Positions 48,647 to 57,722 are shown, counted from the stretch's first letter. The stretch: 64,000 nt of DNA from Streptomyces gossypii (GCF_025165795.1 NZ_JAJAGO010000014.1:62001-126000); one strand, 5' to 3'. A program made the numbers and translations. Notes: a model not told the origin generated them from the letters alone.

Positions 48647-48733
48647 GACATCGACGGCGAACGCCTCGTCCCGCAGGCCCTCGGCCACGGCGTCGGCGAG
48701 CATCCGCTCGTCATCCACAACAAGTACACGCAT
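48647..48733 (-). pseudogene. N-terminal remnant of a response regulator
   Basis: The first 29 residues are an OmpR-type receiver start (MRVLVVDDERMLADAVAEGL, then RDEAFAVDV). They are then out of frame with the kinase remnant. A deletion fused the start of the regulator gene to the end of its kinase gene. Confidence 0.75.
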
Positions 48734-48886
48734 GACGATCCTTGCCCCCCGTCGTACAACTGTCCGGCCCACAGGCTCGCAGGGACGGCATAACCGGGGC
48801 GTAACCAGAATCGGTTACGCGGCGGATACCCCGCTGCCCGTCTAGTTGGCCCCGCACCGGGAGAGCCCCGGAGCGGAAAGGACACT

Positions 48887-49393
48887 ATGCGTGGGAATCG
48901 GCGCCTGTCGGCAGCTGTAGCACTGCTGAGCCTCGCCCTCATGGCCTGCGGCGGGAGCGACAGTGGCAACGAGGACTCGGTCGCCTCGGCCGGCGGCGAC
49001 AAGCAGAGCAGCGGGAAGAAGCTCAGCGGCGAGGAGAAGGCCAAGAAGTACAAGGCATGCCTGGCCGAGCGCGGTGTGGCCCCGTTGAGCGGCAAGGTGG
49101 GCGAAGACGTACCCGAGCAGACGGCCTCCGAAGAGGAGGTCGAGGCCGCGCTCAAGGCATGCAAGGACTATGCGCCCACCGTGGCGGATGGCCGGAACCA
49201 GAAGCCCACCGCCGGTGAACTGGAGAACAGCCGCAAGTACGTGCAGTGCCTGCGTAAGAATGGCTACGACGCCCCGGACCCCGACCCTGAGACCGGCGGC
49301 TTGGATGTCGGCCAGGGGGACATGGGGGACCTTGACAAGCTCAAGGCGGCCAGCGAGAAGTGCCGCGACCTCAACCCGGCGAACCAGAAGTGA
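48887..49393 (+). CDS. Secreted lipoprotein with four-cysteine repeat motif, unknown function
   Basis: The 168-residue protein has a signal peptide with lipobox LMAC (Cys near 21) and a charged linker. Two similar halves follow, each with a pair of cysteines: YKACLAERGV with ALKACKDYAP, and KYVQCLRKNGYDAPDPDP with SEKCRDLNP. The C-x-R-x-x-G-x-x-x-PDP pattern is frequent in actinobacterial secreted proteins placed next to adaptor/MacB operons. The stop overlaps the adaptor gene start as TGATG. Probably an outer-face accessory of that transporter. Confidence 0.78.
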   Translation: MRGNRRLSAAVALLSLALMACGGSDSGNEDSVASAGGDKQSSGKKLSGEEKAKKYKACLAERGVAPLSGKVGEDVPEQTASEEEVEAALKACKDYAPTVADGRNQKPTAGELENSRKYVQCLRKNGYDAPDPDPETGGLDVGQGDMGDLDKLKAASEKCRDLNPANQK

Positions 49394-50505
49394 TGGGTGC
49401 CGAGGAGTTGAGCGGCGAGGGGCCTCCCCGCCCGCGCCGCCGGGGGCGCACCTTGGCTGTCGTCGCCATCCTGGTCGTGCTGGCCGCCGGTGGTGCCACC
49501 GTCGGCTTCGGCGGGGAGCGGGAGACGGAGAGTAGGCGCAGCGATCTGCCGCCGGCCACCGCCGTTGTCACCAGGACCGACCTCGCCCAGCAGGAATCCG
49601 TCCCCGGAACCCTCGGCTACGGCGACGCCAAGCCCCTGCCGGGCGGGGCCGCCGGCACGGTGACCTGGCTGCCGCGCCCGGGGGCCACGATCAGCATCGG
49701 CGAGCCCGTGCTGAATGTCGACGGCCGTAAGGTGCCGCTGCTGTACGGCGGCACTCCTCTCTTCCGTGAGCTGAAGCCCGGAGTCGAGGGACCCGATGTG
49801 CGGCAGCTCGAGTCCAGCCTGTCCCGACTCGGCTACGTCGGCTTCACCGTCGACGACGAGTACACCTTCAAGACCGCTCAGGCACTCAAGCGCTGGCAGA
49901 AGCATCTCGGCCTGAAGGAGACCGGCACCCTCGACGCCGGTGATGCGGTCGTCGCCCGGGGAAAAGTGCGCGTGGTCAGCCTCGAGGCTCAGCCCGGCCA
50001 GACCCTGCAGCCCGGCGCCACCGTGATGCAGTACACCGGCACCGAGCGGCAGATCAGCATCGACCTCGATACCAAGAAGCAGAAGCTCGTACACAAGAAC
50101 GACAAAGTCACCGTCACGCTGCCCGACGCGGCCCGTGTCACCGGCACGATCACCAGCGTCGGCACGGTCGCCACCCGCGAGGGCAGCGGGGATGACCAGG
50201 GCGACGGTGACAGCAAGTCCGTGATCAAGGTGACCGTCGGGGTCGACCGGAAGGACCGCGACAGACTCGGCACGTACGACGGTGCTCCCGTCGACGTGGG
50301 TATCACCTCGGTCGCGAAGAAGGGCGTACTGACCGTGCCCATATCGGCCCTGCTCGCCCTCGCTGAGGGAGGCTACGGCGTCGAGGTCGTGGACAACGAC
50401 CGTCCCCGCGTTGTCGCGGTGAAGACCGGTCTGTTCGCACGCGGCCGTGTCGAGATCACCGGTGAAGGACTTGAGCAGGGCGACAAGGTGGGGGTGCCGA
50501 AGTGA
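49393..50505 (+). CDS. Membrane-fusion (HlyD/MacA-like) adaptor with peptidoglycan-binding domain
   Basis: The 370-residue protein has one N-terminal membrane anchor (LAVVAILVVLAAGGATVGFGG), a biotinyl/lipoyl-like hairpin start (GTLGYGDAKPLPGGAAGTVTWLPRPGATISIGEPVLNVDG), and a peptidoglycan-binding repeat (GPDVRQLESSLSRLGYVGFTVDDEYTFKTAQALKRWQKHLGLKETGTLD). The adaptor beta-barrel follows (VKTGLFARGRVEITGEGLEQGDKVGVP). It bridges the MacB-like transporter and the cell wall. It overlaps the lipoprotein gene and the ATPase gene. Confidence 0.87.
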   Translation: MGAEELSGEGPPRPRRRGRTLAVVAILVVLAAGGATVGFGGERETESRRSDLPPATAVVTRTDLAQQESVPGTLGYGDAKPLPGGAAGTVTWLPRPGATISIGEPVLNVDGRKVPLLYGGTPLFRELKPGVEGPDVRQLESSLSRLGYVGFTVDDEYTFKTAQALKRWQKHLGLKETGTLDAGDAVVARGKVRVVSLEAQPGQTLQPGATVMQYTGTERQISIDLDTKKQKLVHKNDKVTVTLPDAARVTGTITSVGTVATREGSGDDQGDGDSKSVIKVTVGVDRKDRDRLGTYDGAPVDVGITSVAKKGVLTVPISALLALAEGGYGVEVVDNDRPRVVAVKTGLFARGRVEITGEGLEQGDKVGVPK

Positions 50506-51209
50506 CGCGGCCCGATACTCCCGTCGTCCGCCTCGATCACGTCACCCGTGCCTACCCCGGTGGCGTCACCGCGCTCGATGACGTGTCCCTGTATATCGAC
50601 CACGGCGAATTCGTCGCCATCGCGGGCCCTTCCGGGTCCGGCAAATCAACGATGCTCAACATGATCGGCACGCTGGACCGACCGAGCCGGGGCAGGGTCC
50701 TCGTCGGCGGCCATGACGTCTTCGAACTCAACGACCGCGAGCTGTCCGCGCTACGCGCCATCAGTATCGGATTCGTCTTCCAGCAGTTCCACCTGACCGC
50801 CGGGGTACCAGCCGTCGACAACGTCGCCGAGGGACTCCTGTACTGCGGCATACCTCTCACCGAGCGCCGCCGGGCGGCCCGCACCGCACTGAAGCGGGTC
50901 GGCCTGGGCCACCGCGTCTACCACCGCCCGCACCAATTGTCCGGCGGCGAGAAGCAGCGGGTGGCTATCGCCCGCGCGCTTGTCGGCAATCCGATCCTGC
51001 TGCTCGCCGATGAACCCACCGGCGCGCTCGACTCCAGGTCGGGCGACACCGTGATGAACCTGCTGCACGAGCTGCACGCCGGCGGCACCACCGTCATCGT
51101 CATCACCCACGACCGCGAGATCGCCGCGTCCCTCCCGCGTCAGGTGCATGTACGCGACGGCCGGATCGTCCGGGACACGGCCACCGAAAGCGTGGCACAG
51201 GCATGCTGA
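50502..51209 (+). CDS. MacB/LolD-type ABC transporter ATP-binding protein
   Basis: The 235-residue protein has Walker A GPSGSGKSTMLNMIG, the family motif VFQQFHLTAGVPAVDNV, signature LSGGEKQRVAIARALV, Walker B ILLLADEPTGALD and H-loop VITHDREIA. It powers the adjacent FtsX-like permease. The start overlaps the adaptor stop and its end overlaps the permease start. Confidence 0.93.
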   Translation: MTRPDTPVVRLDHVTRAYPGGVTALDDVSLYIDHGEFVAIAGPSGSGKSTMLNMIGTLDRPSRGRVLVGGHDVFELNDRELSALRAISIGFVFQQFHLTAGVPAVDNVAEGLLYCGIPLTERRRAARTALKRVGLGHRVYHRPHQLSGGEKQRVAIARALVGNPILLLADEPTGALDSRSGDTVMNLLHELHAGGTTVIVITHDREIAASLPRQVHVRDGRIVRDTATESVAQAC

Positions 51210-52393
51210 AGACCGGCCGTCTGAGCCCCCGCGACGTCGTACGCACCGGTGCCGGTGGCCTGCGCGCCCGCCCGATGCGGGTGTTCCTCTCCGCACTCGG
51301 CATCGCCATCGGCATCGCTGCCATGATCGGTGTCGTCGGTATCTCCACATCCAGCCACGCCGAACTGCAGCACACTCTCGACCGGCTGGGCACGAACCTG
51401 CTCACCGCATCGCCGGGGCAGACCTTCACCGGAGGCGAGGCCAAGCTGCCCAAGACCTCCGTCGATGCGGTGAAGCGCATCCGCCCCGTCCAGTCGGCGA
51501 CCGCCACCGGCGATACGACCGCGAAGGTCTACCGCAACGACCGGGTCCCCGAGATCGAGACCGGCAGTATCAACGTCAAGGCTGCCCGCCTCGACCTTCT
51601 GGACGCGGTCACCGGGCAGCCGGCCCGCGGCAGATGGCTCAACGACGCCACCTCCGCCTACCCGGCCGTCGTGCTGGGATCGGGCGCGGCCGACCGGCTC
51701 GGTATCGGCGCCATCACACCCGGCACCAAGGTCTATCTGGGCGGCCACTGGTTCTCGGTGACCGGCGTCCTCGCTCCGGTACCGCTCGCACCCGAGCTGG
51801 ACTCCGCCGCATTGGTCGGCTGGGACATCGCGGAAAGACTCCTGGGCTTCGACGGCCACCCCACCATGATCTACACCCGTACCGCCGACTCCGCCGTCGC
51901 CGACGTACGCGACATCCTCGCCGCGACCGCCAGCCCGGAGAAGCCGACCGAGGTCAAGGTCTCCCGCCCCTCGGACGCACTCGCCGCCAAGAGCGCCACC
52001 GACCAGGCGTTCACCGGCCTCATGCTCGGCCTGGGCGGGGTCGCTCTGCTGGTCGGCGGTGTCGGCGTGGCCAACACCATGGTCATCTCCGTCCTCGAAC
52101 GCCGCGTCGAGATCGGTCTGCGTCGCGCACTGGGCGCCCGCCGCGGACACATCCGCACCCAGTTCCTGGCCGAGTCCCAGATACTCGCCGGCCTCGGCGG
52201 GATCGGCGGCGTCCTCCTCGGCGTCGGCGTGACAACCGCGTACGCCCTCTCCCAGGGCTGGCCCGTGGTCGTCCCCGTCTGGGCGATGGCGGGCGGAGTC
52301 GCCTCGACTCTGGTGATCGGCGCCCTGGCGGGCCTCTACCCCGCGTTCCGTGCCGCCCAGCTTCCCCCGACCGAAGCCCTGGCCACACCGTAA
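51203..52393 (+). CDS. MacB/FtsX-type ABC transporter permease
   Basis: The 396-residue protein has an N-terminal helix after RARPMRVFLSALGIAIGIAAMIGVVGIS and a large extracytoplasmic MacB domain (residues about 50-270). A three-helix FtsX core follows (LMLGLGGVALLVGGVGVANTMVISVLERRVEIGLRRALGARRGHIRTQFL). It completes a lipoprotein-adaptor-ATPase-permease system that may act in mechanotransmission or export of peptides or antibiotics. Confidence 0.92.
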   Translation: MLKTGRLSPRDVVRTGAGGLRARPMRVFLSALGIAIGIAAMIGVVGISTSSHAELQHTLDRLGTNLLTASPGQTFTGGEAKLPKTSVDAVKRIRPVQSATATGDTTAKVYRNDRVPEIETGSINVKAARLDLLDAVTGQPARGRWLNDATSAYPAVVLGSGAADRLGIGAITPGTKVYLGGHWFSVTGVLAPVPLAPELDSAALVGWDIAERLLGFDGHPTMIYTRTADSAVADVRDILAATASPEKPTEVKVSRPSDALAAKSATDQAFTGLMLGLGGVALLVGGVGVANTMVISVLERRVEIGLRRALGARRGHIRTQFLAESQILAGLGGIGGVLLGVGVTTAYALSQGWPVVVPVWAMAGGVASTLVIGALAGLYPAFRAAQLPPTEALATP

Positions 52394-52501
52394 GGGCCAC
52401 TGACGAGCCCCGCGCGCCAGTCATTTCCGAGGACTCAGCCGCACGGAATGATCCGCCCGAATTGGTGCAGATCTTGTGAGGGTGCCTCGTCGGGGTGATT
52501 C

Positions 52502-52735
52502 GCAAAGATCGCAGAGCTTTGCGAAGCGGTGTCCCAGGCGGAAGCCGAACTGTCCCGGCTGCAGATCACGCGGGAGACGGTGAAGCAGGGGTTGGCCTGG
52601 CGGTGCAAGGACGTGTGTGGAGCTGAAGTTGGAGAGCCCGTCACGTGGAGGGCATGCGCCCGAAGTTGAAGCGCCTGGTGGAGCGGGGGATCCTGGCCGA
52701 GACCGCGCCAGGGCTGTTCCGGGTGGACGGACGGG
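52502..52735 (+). pseudogene. Remnant of an IS-associated small Streptomyces protein
   Basis: ELCEAVSQAEAELSRLQITRETV and later VEGMRPKLKRLVERGILAETAPGLFRVDG lie in different frames. Together they match a small helix-rich protein I recall often lying before ISKra4-like transposases. The frame is broken between the two parts. Confidence 0.55.
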
Positions 52736-52737
52736 AG

Positions 52738-52975
52738 TCGGGCTGGCGAGCGCCGCCCTGGGCCTGTTCGAGCAGGTCGCCACGGATCTGACGTCTCCGG
52801 ACGCCGCCGCGTTGACGCATTCAGGGCTGGAGGACCTGCTCGCGGCGCGGATGCGCAAGGTGACCCGGCAACTGTTCCAGGATCATCTGGACCTGCGCGC
52901 GGTGCGCGAGCGGCGGGCCGATCCGGTGGCCGACGCGGCCGGTGTCGATCGCACCCCGATCGAGCGGGGCCGGAG
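52738..52975 (+). mobile_element. N-terminal fragment of an ISKra4-like transposase
   Basis: The frame reads LFEQVATDLTSPDAAALTHSGLEDLLAARMRKV, then TRQLFQDHLDLRAVRERRADPV and TPIERG. This is the start of ISKra4-family transposases. It is cut off soon after and joined to unrelated sequence. Confidence 0.65.
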
Positions 52976-53169
52976 GCCACCAGCTCGGCCGATCTGCATC
53001 ATCTGTGCCAGGACATGCAGATCACATGTGCTGCTGACGCTCCGTCAGCCAGCCACCAGGTGCGACGGGGGCTTGGCGCACGATCTGACATGGATGTTCC
53101 TCAAGCCCCGAAGTGGGCCGCACCTCCAGGGTCGCGCTCCTGGCCGCCGTGCGTCTGGGGCCCGCCGAC

Positions 53170-53330
53170 GATGCGACCGCCGTCACGGCAAGCCCCGGCA
53201 CCTGCACGCCGACAAGGCGTACGATGTTCCTCACCTGCGGAAATGGCTGTGGGGCAAGCACATGGGCGATGCGGTGGCGGATGCCGCGTTTGCGGAGCCA
53301 TCGGCGCAGGTGGTCTTCGCGGCGTAGCGC
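53170..53330 (+). mobile_element. Fragment of an IS5-like transposase
   Basis: RRHGKPRHLHADKAYDVPHLRKWLWGKHMG matches the DDE-domain centre of IS5-family transposases (HADKAYD with the second catalytic Asp). What follows diverges, and the 5' part is scrambled over 53020-53170. Confidence 0.65.
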
Positions 53331-53439
53331 AGTGATCAGCTTGCGGAACTGACGCGTGCCCAGCCCGGTGAACGGGCTGTCCAGGACGGCTCCATGACGC
53401 GCCCCTCGGGGCAGCGCGGCAGCCTCTGCGCCACGCTGG

Positions 53440-54117
53440 TCATACCTCTGCGTCGCGGACCAGGAGTGCGATCTGCACCCGGTTCTCGACCGCCAGCTTG
53501 GCGAACAGGTTGCCTGTGTGCGCCTTGACGGTCGCGATGCTGATGCGCAGCAGCTGGGCGATCTCCGGGTTGCCCAGTCCGTCCGCGATGGCCTGAGCGG
53601 TTTCGAGTTCTCGTTCGGTCAGTGTGGACAGCCGTTTCCGTGCGGCTTGGCGGGACGGGTCGCGAGCGTGAGAGGACCGCGGGCCGGTGGCTGCGGCGAT
53701 CACCCGTGCCGTGGCCGCTGGAGACAGCACGGGGTTGCCGTCCGCGACGGTCCGCACCGCGTCGAGAATCTGCGGCGGTGGGGTGTCTTTGAGGACGAAC
53801 CCGAGGGCTCCGGCGCGCAGTGCGCCGAGGACCAGATCGTCGGAGTCGAATGTGGTCAGCATGAGCACCCGGGGCGGCGCGGGCCGGGTGAGGAGTTCCC
53901 GGGTTGTGCTGAGACCGTCACGGCCGGGCATGCGCACGTCCATCAGTACGACGTCAGGCCGCTGCTCGTCCACCACGGTGATCGCGGCGTTCCCGTCGGC
54001 CGCTTCCGCGACGACGGTCAGGTCCGGTTCGCCGTCGATGACGAGTCGCAGCGCCATTCGCACCAGCTGGTCGTCGTCGACGATGACGATGCGCACCGGC
54101 TCCCGCTCGCTGTCCAC
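53440..54117 (-). CDS. NarL/LuxR-family response regulator
   Basis: The 225-residue protein has a receiver domain with IVIVDDDQLVRMALRLVI, phosphoacceptor Asp in DVVLMDVRMPGRDG (D56 or near), VLMLTTFDSDDLV and FVLKDTPPPQI. The LuxR helix-turn-helix is LTERELETAQAIADGLGNPEIAQLLRISIATVKAHTGNLFAKL. GTG 54117 directly abuts the kinase stop codon (TGAGTG), so the pair is co-translated. Confidence 0.92.
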   Translation of the reverse strand: MDSEREPVRIVIVDDDQLVRMALRLVIDGEPDLTVVAEAADGNAAITVVDEQRPDVVLMDVRMPGRDGLSTTRELLTRPAPPRVLMLTTFDSDDLVLGALRAGALGFVLKDTPPPQILDAVRTVADGNPVLSPAATARVIAAATGPRSSHARDPSRQAARKRLSTLTERELETAQAIADGLGNPEIAQLLRISIATVKAHTGNLFAKLAVENRVQIALLVRDAEV

Positions 54118-55302
54118 TCAAGTTCTCTTTTCCTGGCCGTGGTTCGGCCAGGGTAGTTGTGCGGTGAGGATGTATCCGTTCTCGGGGGTCGGATGGTGAT
54201 CGAGTGTTCCGCCGGCGAGATCGATTCTCTCGGTGAGGCCGAGCAGGCCGAATCCCGATGCCGGTGGTTTTGCGGTTTTTTTGGTGGCTGGGGAATTGTG
54301 GAGGCTGACGGTGAGTGTGTCGCCCGCTGTTCCTTCGAGGGTGATGTGTAGGTGTGCGCCTGGGGCGTGTTTGGCGGCGTTGGTCAGTCCTTCTTGGACG
54401 ATCCGGTAGCAGGTTCGTCCGACGACGTCGGACGGTTTTCCCGTCACCGTGGTGGTGAGCGTTACGTCCAGTCCGGATGTGCGGGCGTCGGCCACCAGTT
54501 CGGGGATGTGGTCGAGGGAGGGTTGTGGTGGTTCCGGGCGGCCCGGGTCGGCCCGGAGCACAGCGAGGACATCCCGTAGTTCTTCCAGGGCCTGGTGGGA
54601 GCCGTCGGCGATGCCGCGGACGAGCACGCGGTTTTCCTCTGCTGCGAGGTCGCTGCGGTGGCACAGCACTCCGGCCTGCATGGCGACCAGAGAGATCCGG
54701 TGCGCGAGCACGTCGTGCATCTCGCGGGCGATCCGGTTGCGTTCCAGGGCACGTGCCTGCGCCGCTCGTGCGCTCTGTTCCCGCTCCGCGCTCTCCGCCC
54801 GGTCCCGCAGGGACCGCACTTCGACCCGCCGCGCGCCGATGGCCATGCCCACGGCCACCGCGATGCCCGCGGTCAGCCCCGGGACCGCGAGCTGGAACCA
54901 CAACGTGCCGGGCGGGCTCTGGACCGGGTAGAACCCGGCAGCGAACTGTGACGCGGTCACGTAGGCCACCACCACGACCCCGATCTCCACCGGACGACGA
55001 CGGGTGGAGAGCGAGCCCATTGCCACGAGCGCGGCTCCGGTGGCGAGTGCCGACGCCGTCGACGCGATCGCCACCGTCATGGCGACGGCGAGCGGGAACC
55101 GCCTCCGCCACAGCAGCGCCGCCAGGCAGCCGAGAGCCACCAGCGGATCACCAATGAGAAACCAGGGGCCCGTCCCGGTCGCCTGCTCCCGCGACAGCAG
55201 CACACCGGCGGAGAGCCAGACCGGCAGGCTCACTGCCGTGGCTGCCGCCAGCCGCCAGGTCTGCTGCCACCCCCCGAGCCGTGGCGCGACGTCTGTATTC
55301 AC
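54118..55302 (-). CDS. NarL-partner sensor histidine kinase (HisKA_3)
   Basis: The 394-residue protein has about five hydrophobic helices in the first 150 residues and a short coiled coil (RSLRDRAESAEREQSARAAQARALERNRIAREMHDVLAHRISLV). The phosphoacceptor His is in the HDVLAHR motif, and the ATPase domain has YRIVQEGLTNAAKHAPGA and GFGLLGLTERIDLAGG. GTG 55302 begins VNTDVAP; an upstream open frame is less likely. The signal is unknown. Possible targets are the divergent secreted hydrolase or genes elsewhere. Confidence 0.9.
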   Translation of the reverse strand: MNTDVAPRLGGWQQTWRLAAATAVSLPVWLSAGVLLSREQATGTGPWFLIGDPLVALGCLAALLWRRRFPLAVAMTVAIASTASALATGAALVAMGSLSTRRRPVEIGVVVVAYVTASQFAAGFYPVQSPPGTLWFQLAVPGLTAGIAVAVGMAIGARRVEVRSLRDRAESAEREQSARAAQARALERNRIAREMHDVLAHRISLVAMQAGVLCHRSDLAAEENRVLVRGIADGSHQALEELRDVLAVLRADPGRPEPPQPSLDHIPELVADARTSGLDVTLTTTVTGKPSDVVGRTCYRIVQEGLTNAAKHAPGAHLHITLEGTAGDTLTVSLHNSPATKKTAKPPASGFGLLGLTERIDLAGGTLDHHPTPENGYILTAQLPWPNHGQEKRT

Positions 55303-55567
55303 CTGGCCATTGTCGCGAAACCGTACGGCCGGTGAGTCAGACCGGGGGCTGATGTGTCCTTCGACCAGAGTCGGATCACCGTCTCGACTCCGGGCGAAGG
55401 CGATTCGAGCCGCCGGGCTGATGTGCCGGCGGCGCCCCAGGGACAGACTCGTCGAGGAGGTCGGGACGGTGATCACAGCCCTGTCCGCCCAGCGGTGATC
55501 CGCGGCGGGGCCGTCTCCCAAGCACGCCCGTTCCGGCGCCCCCGTGCACCCCTCAGGAGGACACCAG

Positions 55568-57064
55568 ATGAACCGAACCTTGTCCCTCGCCCTCGCCGCC
55601 ACCGCGGTGGCGACGACCCACGCGATTCCGGGAGTGTCGGTGGCGGCGACGCCGGACTCCGTGCGGTGGGGCCCGTGCTCGGAGGCCGCCTCGGCGAAGG
55701 TCGCGGTCGCCTCGGCGAAGGCCCCCTTGCCCCGTCTGGAGTGCGCGACGCTCGACGTCCCGCTGGACTACCGGGATCCGGACGGCCGACAGATCGAGAT
55801 CGCGATCTCCCGGCTGGCGAGCAAGGAACCCTCGCAGCGCCGCGGCGTGCTGCTGACCAATCCGGGCGGCCCCGGCATCACGGGACTCGGCTACCCGGCC
55901 GTTCTCGCCGGCTCAGGGCTGCCGCAGAAGGTGCTGGACTCCTACGACCTGATCGGCTTAGATCCGCGCGGCGTCGGCCGCAGCACGCCGGTGACCTGCG
56001 ATCTGACGCCGGAGCAGCAGGCACGCGGCAACGTCCCGCCGTACGCGCACACCGCGGCCGATGTCGCGCGGGAGGCGCCGAACGCGCGGACCATCGCCGA
56101 GCAGTGCGCCACCGCACGGACGGCGTGGATGCTGCCCCACACCACCACCGCGAACACCGCGCGCGACATGGACCGGATCCGGGCGGCGCTGGGCGAGCCG
56201 GAGCTCTCGTACCTCGGTGCCTCCTACGGCAGCTACCTCGGTGCGGTGTACACGACGATGTTCCCGAAGCGCAGCGACCGGATCGTGCTCGACAGCAACC
56301 TGGGCCCCGGCGGTTACGACGTCACGGCCATGCGGTTGCTCGCCCGTGGAATGGAGGACAGGTTCCCGGCCTTCGCGGCCTTCGCGGCCGCGCACCCCGA
56401 ATACGGTCTGGGCACCACACCGGCGCAGGTGACCGCGAAGTTCTTCGAACTCGCGGAGCGGCTGGAGGCGAAACCGGTCCAGGGCTTCGACGCGACGTCG
56501 TTCCGCGGGATCACGTTCGACCGCCTCTACAGCGACGCGGACATGCCCCTGGTGGCCAAGACCTGGCAGGCACTCGACACGGACCAGCCGCCGCCGCCCA
56601 CCCCGCCGTTTCCGAACATGGAGAACTTCATGTCCGCCCGCTTCTCAGTGATATGCGGCGATTCGCGCTGGCCGGAGACGGTCCGGGAGTATCAGCGCAA
56701 TGTCGCGGTCGACCGGCTGAAATACCCGATGCTGGGCGGGTCCACGGCCAGCATCGGACCGTGCGCGTTCTGGCCGGACGAGCGGGTCGAGCCGCCGGTA
56801 CGCATCGGTGACCGGGGCCCGTCGAACGTGCTCATGGCGCAGAACGAGCGCGACCCGGGGACGCCGCTGGTCGGCGCCCAGGATCTGCGGCGGGCGTTCG
56901 GGAAGCGGGCCACGATGGTGACGGCCGACCAGGGCGGGCACGGTGTCTATCCGTTCGGCCCCAACACGTGCGCGAACGACGCGGTGACCGCGTTCCTGAC
57001 CACCGGGCAGCGCCCGGCGGAGGACCTCGCCTGCGCGGCGGAACCCAGCAAGCAACAGGAGTAG
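55568..57064 (+). CDS. Secreted tripeptidyl aminopeptidase-like alpha/beta hydrolase (TAP C-terminal), with TTA codon
   Basis: The 498-residue protein has a signal peptide (LSLALAATAVATTHAIPGVSVA). The alpha/beta hydrolase fold has LLTNPGGPGITGLGYPAVL, IGLDPRGVGRSTPVTCDL, and nucleophile GASYGSYLGAVYTTMFP near residue 220. The TAP-like C-terminal domain has RDPGTPLVGAQDLRRAF and DQGGHGVYPFGPNTCANDAVTAFLTTGQRPAE with the catalytic His. A rare TTA leucine codon at 55958-55960 suggests dependence on bldA tRNA and so late, developmental expression. AGGAGG precedes ATG 55568. It probably releases short peptides outside the cell. Confidence 0.9.
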   Translation: MNRTLSLALAATAVATTHAIPGVSVAATPDSVRWGPCSEAASAKVAVASAKAPLPRLECATLDVPLDYRDPDGRQIEIAISRLASKEPSQRRGVLLTNPGGPGITGLGYPAVLAGSGLPQKVLDSYDLIGLDPRGVGRSTPVTCDLTPEQQARGNVPPYAHTAADVAREAPNARTIAEQCATARTAWMLPHTTTANTARDMDRIRAALGEPELSYLGASYGSYLGAVYTTMFPKRSDRIVLDSNLGPGGYDVTAMRLLARGMEDRFPAFAAFAAAHPEYGLGTTPAQVTAKFFELAERLEAKPVQGFDATSFRGITFDRLYSDADMPLVAKTWQALDTDQPPPPTPPFPNMENFMSARFSVICGDSRWPETVREYQRNVAVDRLKYPMLGGSTASIGPCAFWPDERVEPPVRIGDRGPSNVLMAQNERDPGTPLVGAQDLRRAFGKRATMVTADQGGHGVYPFGPNTCANDAVTAFLTTGQRPAEDLACAAEPSKQQE

Positions 57065-57068
57065 AGGC

Positions 57069-57722
57069 ATGCTCAAGGAGTGGCGGCATCGTCGGGCTGT
57101 GCAGCGGGTCAAGCCCGGGGACGGGCGACCGTTGAAGCGTTTCCGCTGGTGGCAGATGCTTACCCGCGCACTGTTCCATCTTCGGCTGATGAACGACGAC
57201 GGCCGGCAGACGGTCTACGCCGTCGACGTCAAGCATCAGAATCAGTCGGAGGGCTACGTCAAGGCCCACCTGTACCTTGATGGCAGGCATCACGCCGAGT
57301 CCAAAGTCCCTGCCGTCTTCCCCGTTCAGGGCGGCACCGTCGAAGTAAGGGCGAGCAGCTTCGGGCTCAAGCGCTGCCACTACGTCGCCGCCGAGGGGGC
57401 CGAGCACCAACTCGTCCCGGACCCCGACTCCGCCGAGGGGCGCCGCGCGCGCCTCGACCGCGAGCACCCCGCACTGAGCCGCTGTATGGGTTTCCTCTCG
57501 TCGATCGTGCTCGTCATCGGTCTGGTTCTCCTGATCCTTCAGCTCGCCGAACAGGTCACCCGGGCGCCGGAGGGCGTCGCCCAGTATGTCGGGACGCTTA
57601 CCTCGCCCATTGATCTGCCGGCATGGGGCAACGTCGTGGTCGGGCTCGCTACTGCGGCGGCCAGCACGGAGCGGGCGCTGCGGCTGCGCTACAACTGGCT
57701 GCTCGACGGCGGGGCGGGCTGA
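57069..57722 (+). CDS. Membrane protein of unknown function, 217 residues
   Basis: Starts 4 bases after the secreted hydrolase stop, so likely co-transcribed. The N-terminal soluble part (residues 1-135) is rich in beta-strand-like segments with YAVDVKHQNQSEGYVKAHLYLDG. A strong membrane helix lies at about 143-163 (FLSSIVLVIGLVLLILQLAE), then a weaker one near 187-203. There is no family I recognise. Possibly an anchor or inhibitor linked to the hydrolase, but this is only context. Confidence 0.6.
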   Translation: MLKEWRHRRAVQRVKPGDGRPLKRFRWWQMLTRALFHLRLMNDDGRQTVYAVDVKHQNQSEGYVKAHLYLDGRHHAESKVPAVFPVQGGTVEVRASSFGLKRCHYVAAEGAEHQLVPDPDSAEGRRARLDREHPALSRCMGFLSSIVLVIGLVLLILQLAEQVTRAPEGVAQYVGTLTSPIDLPAWGNVVVGLATAAASTERALRLRYNWLLDGGAG

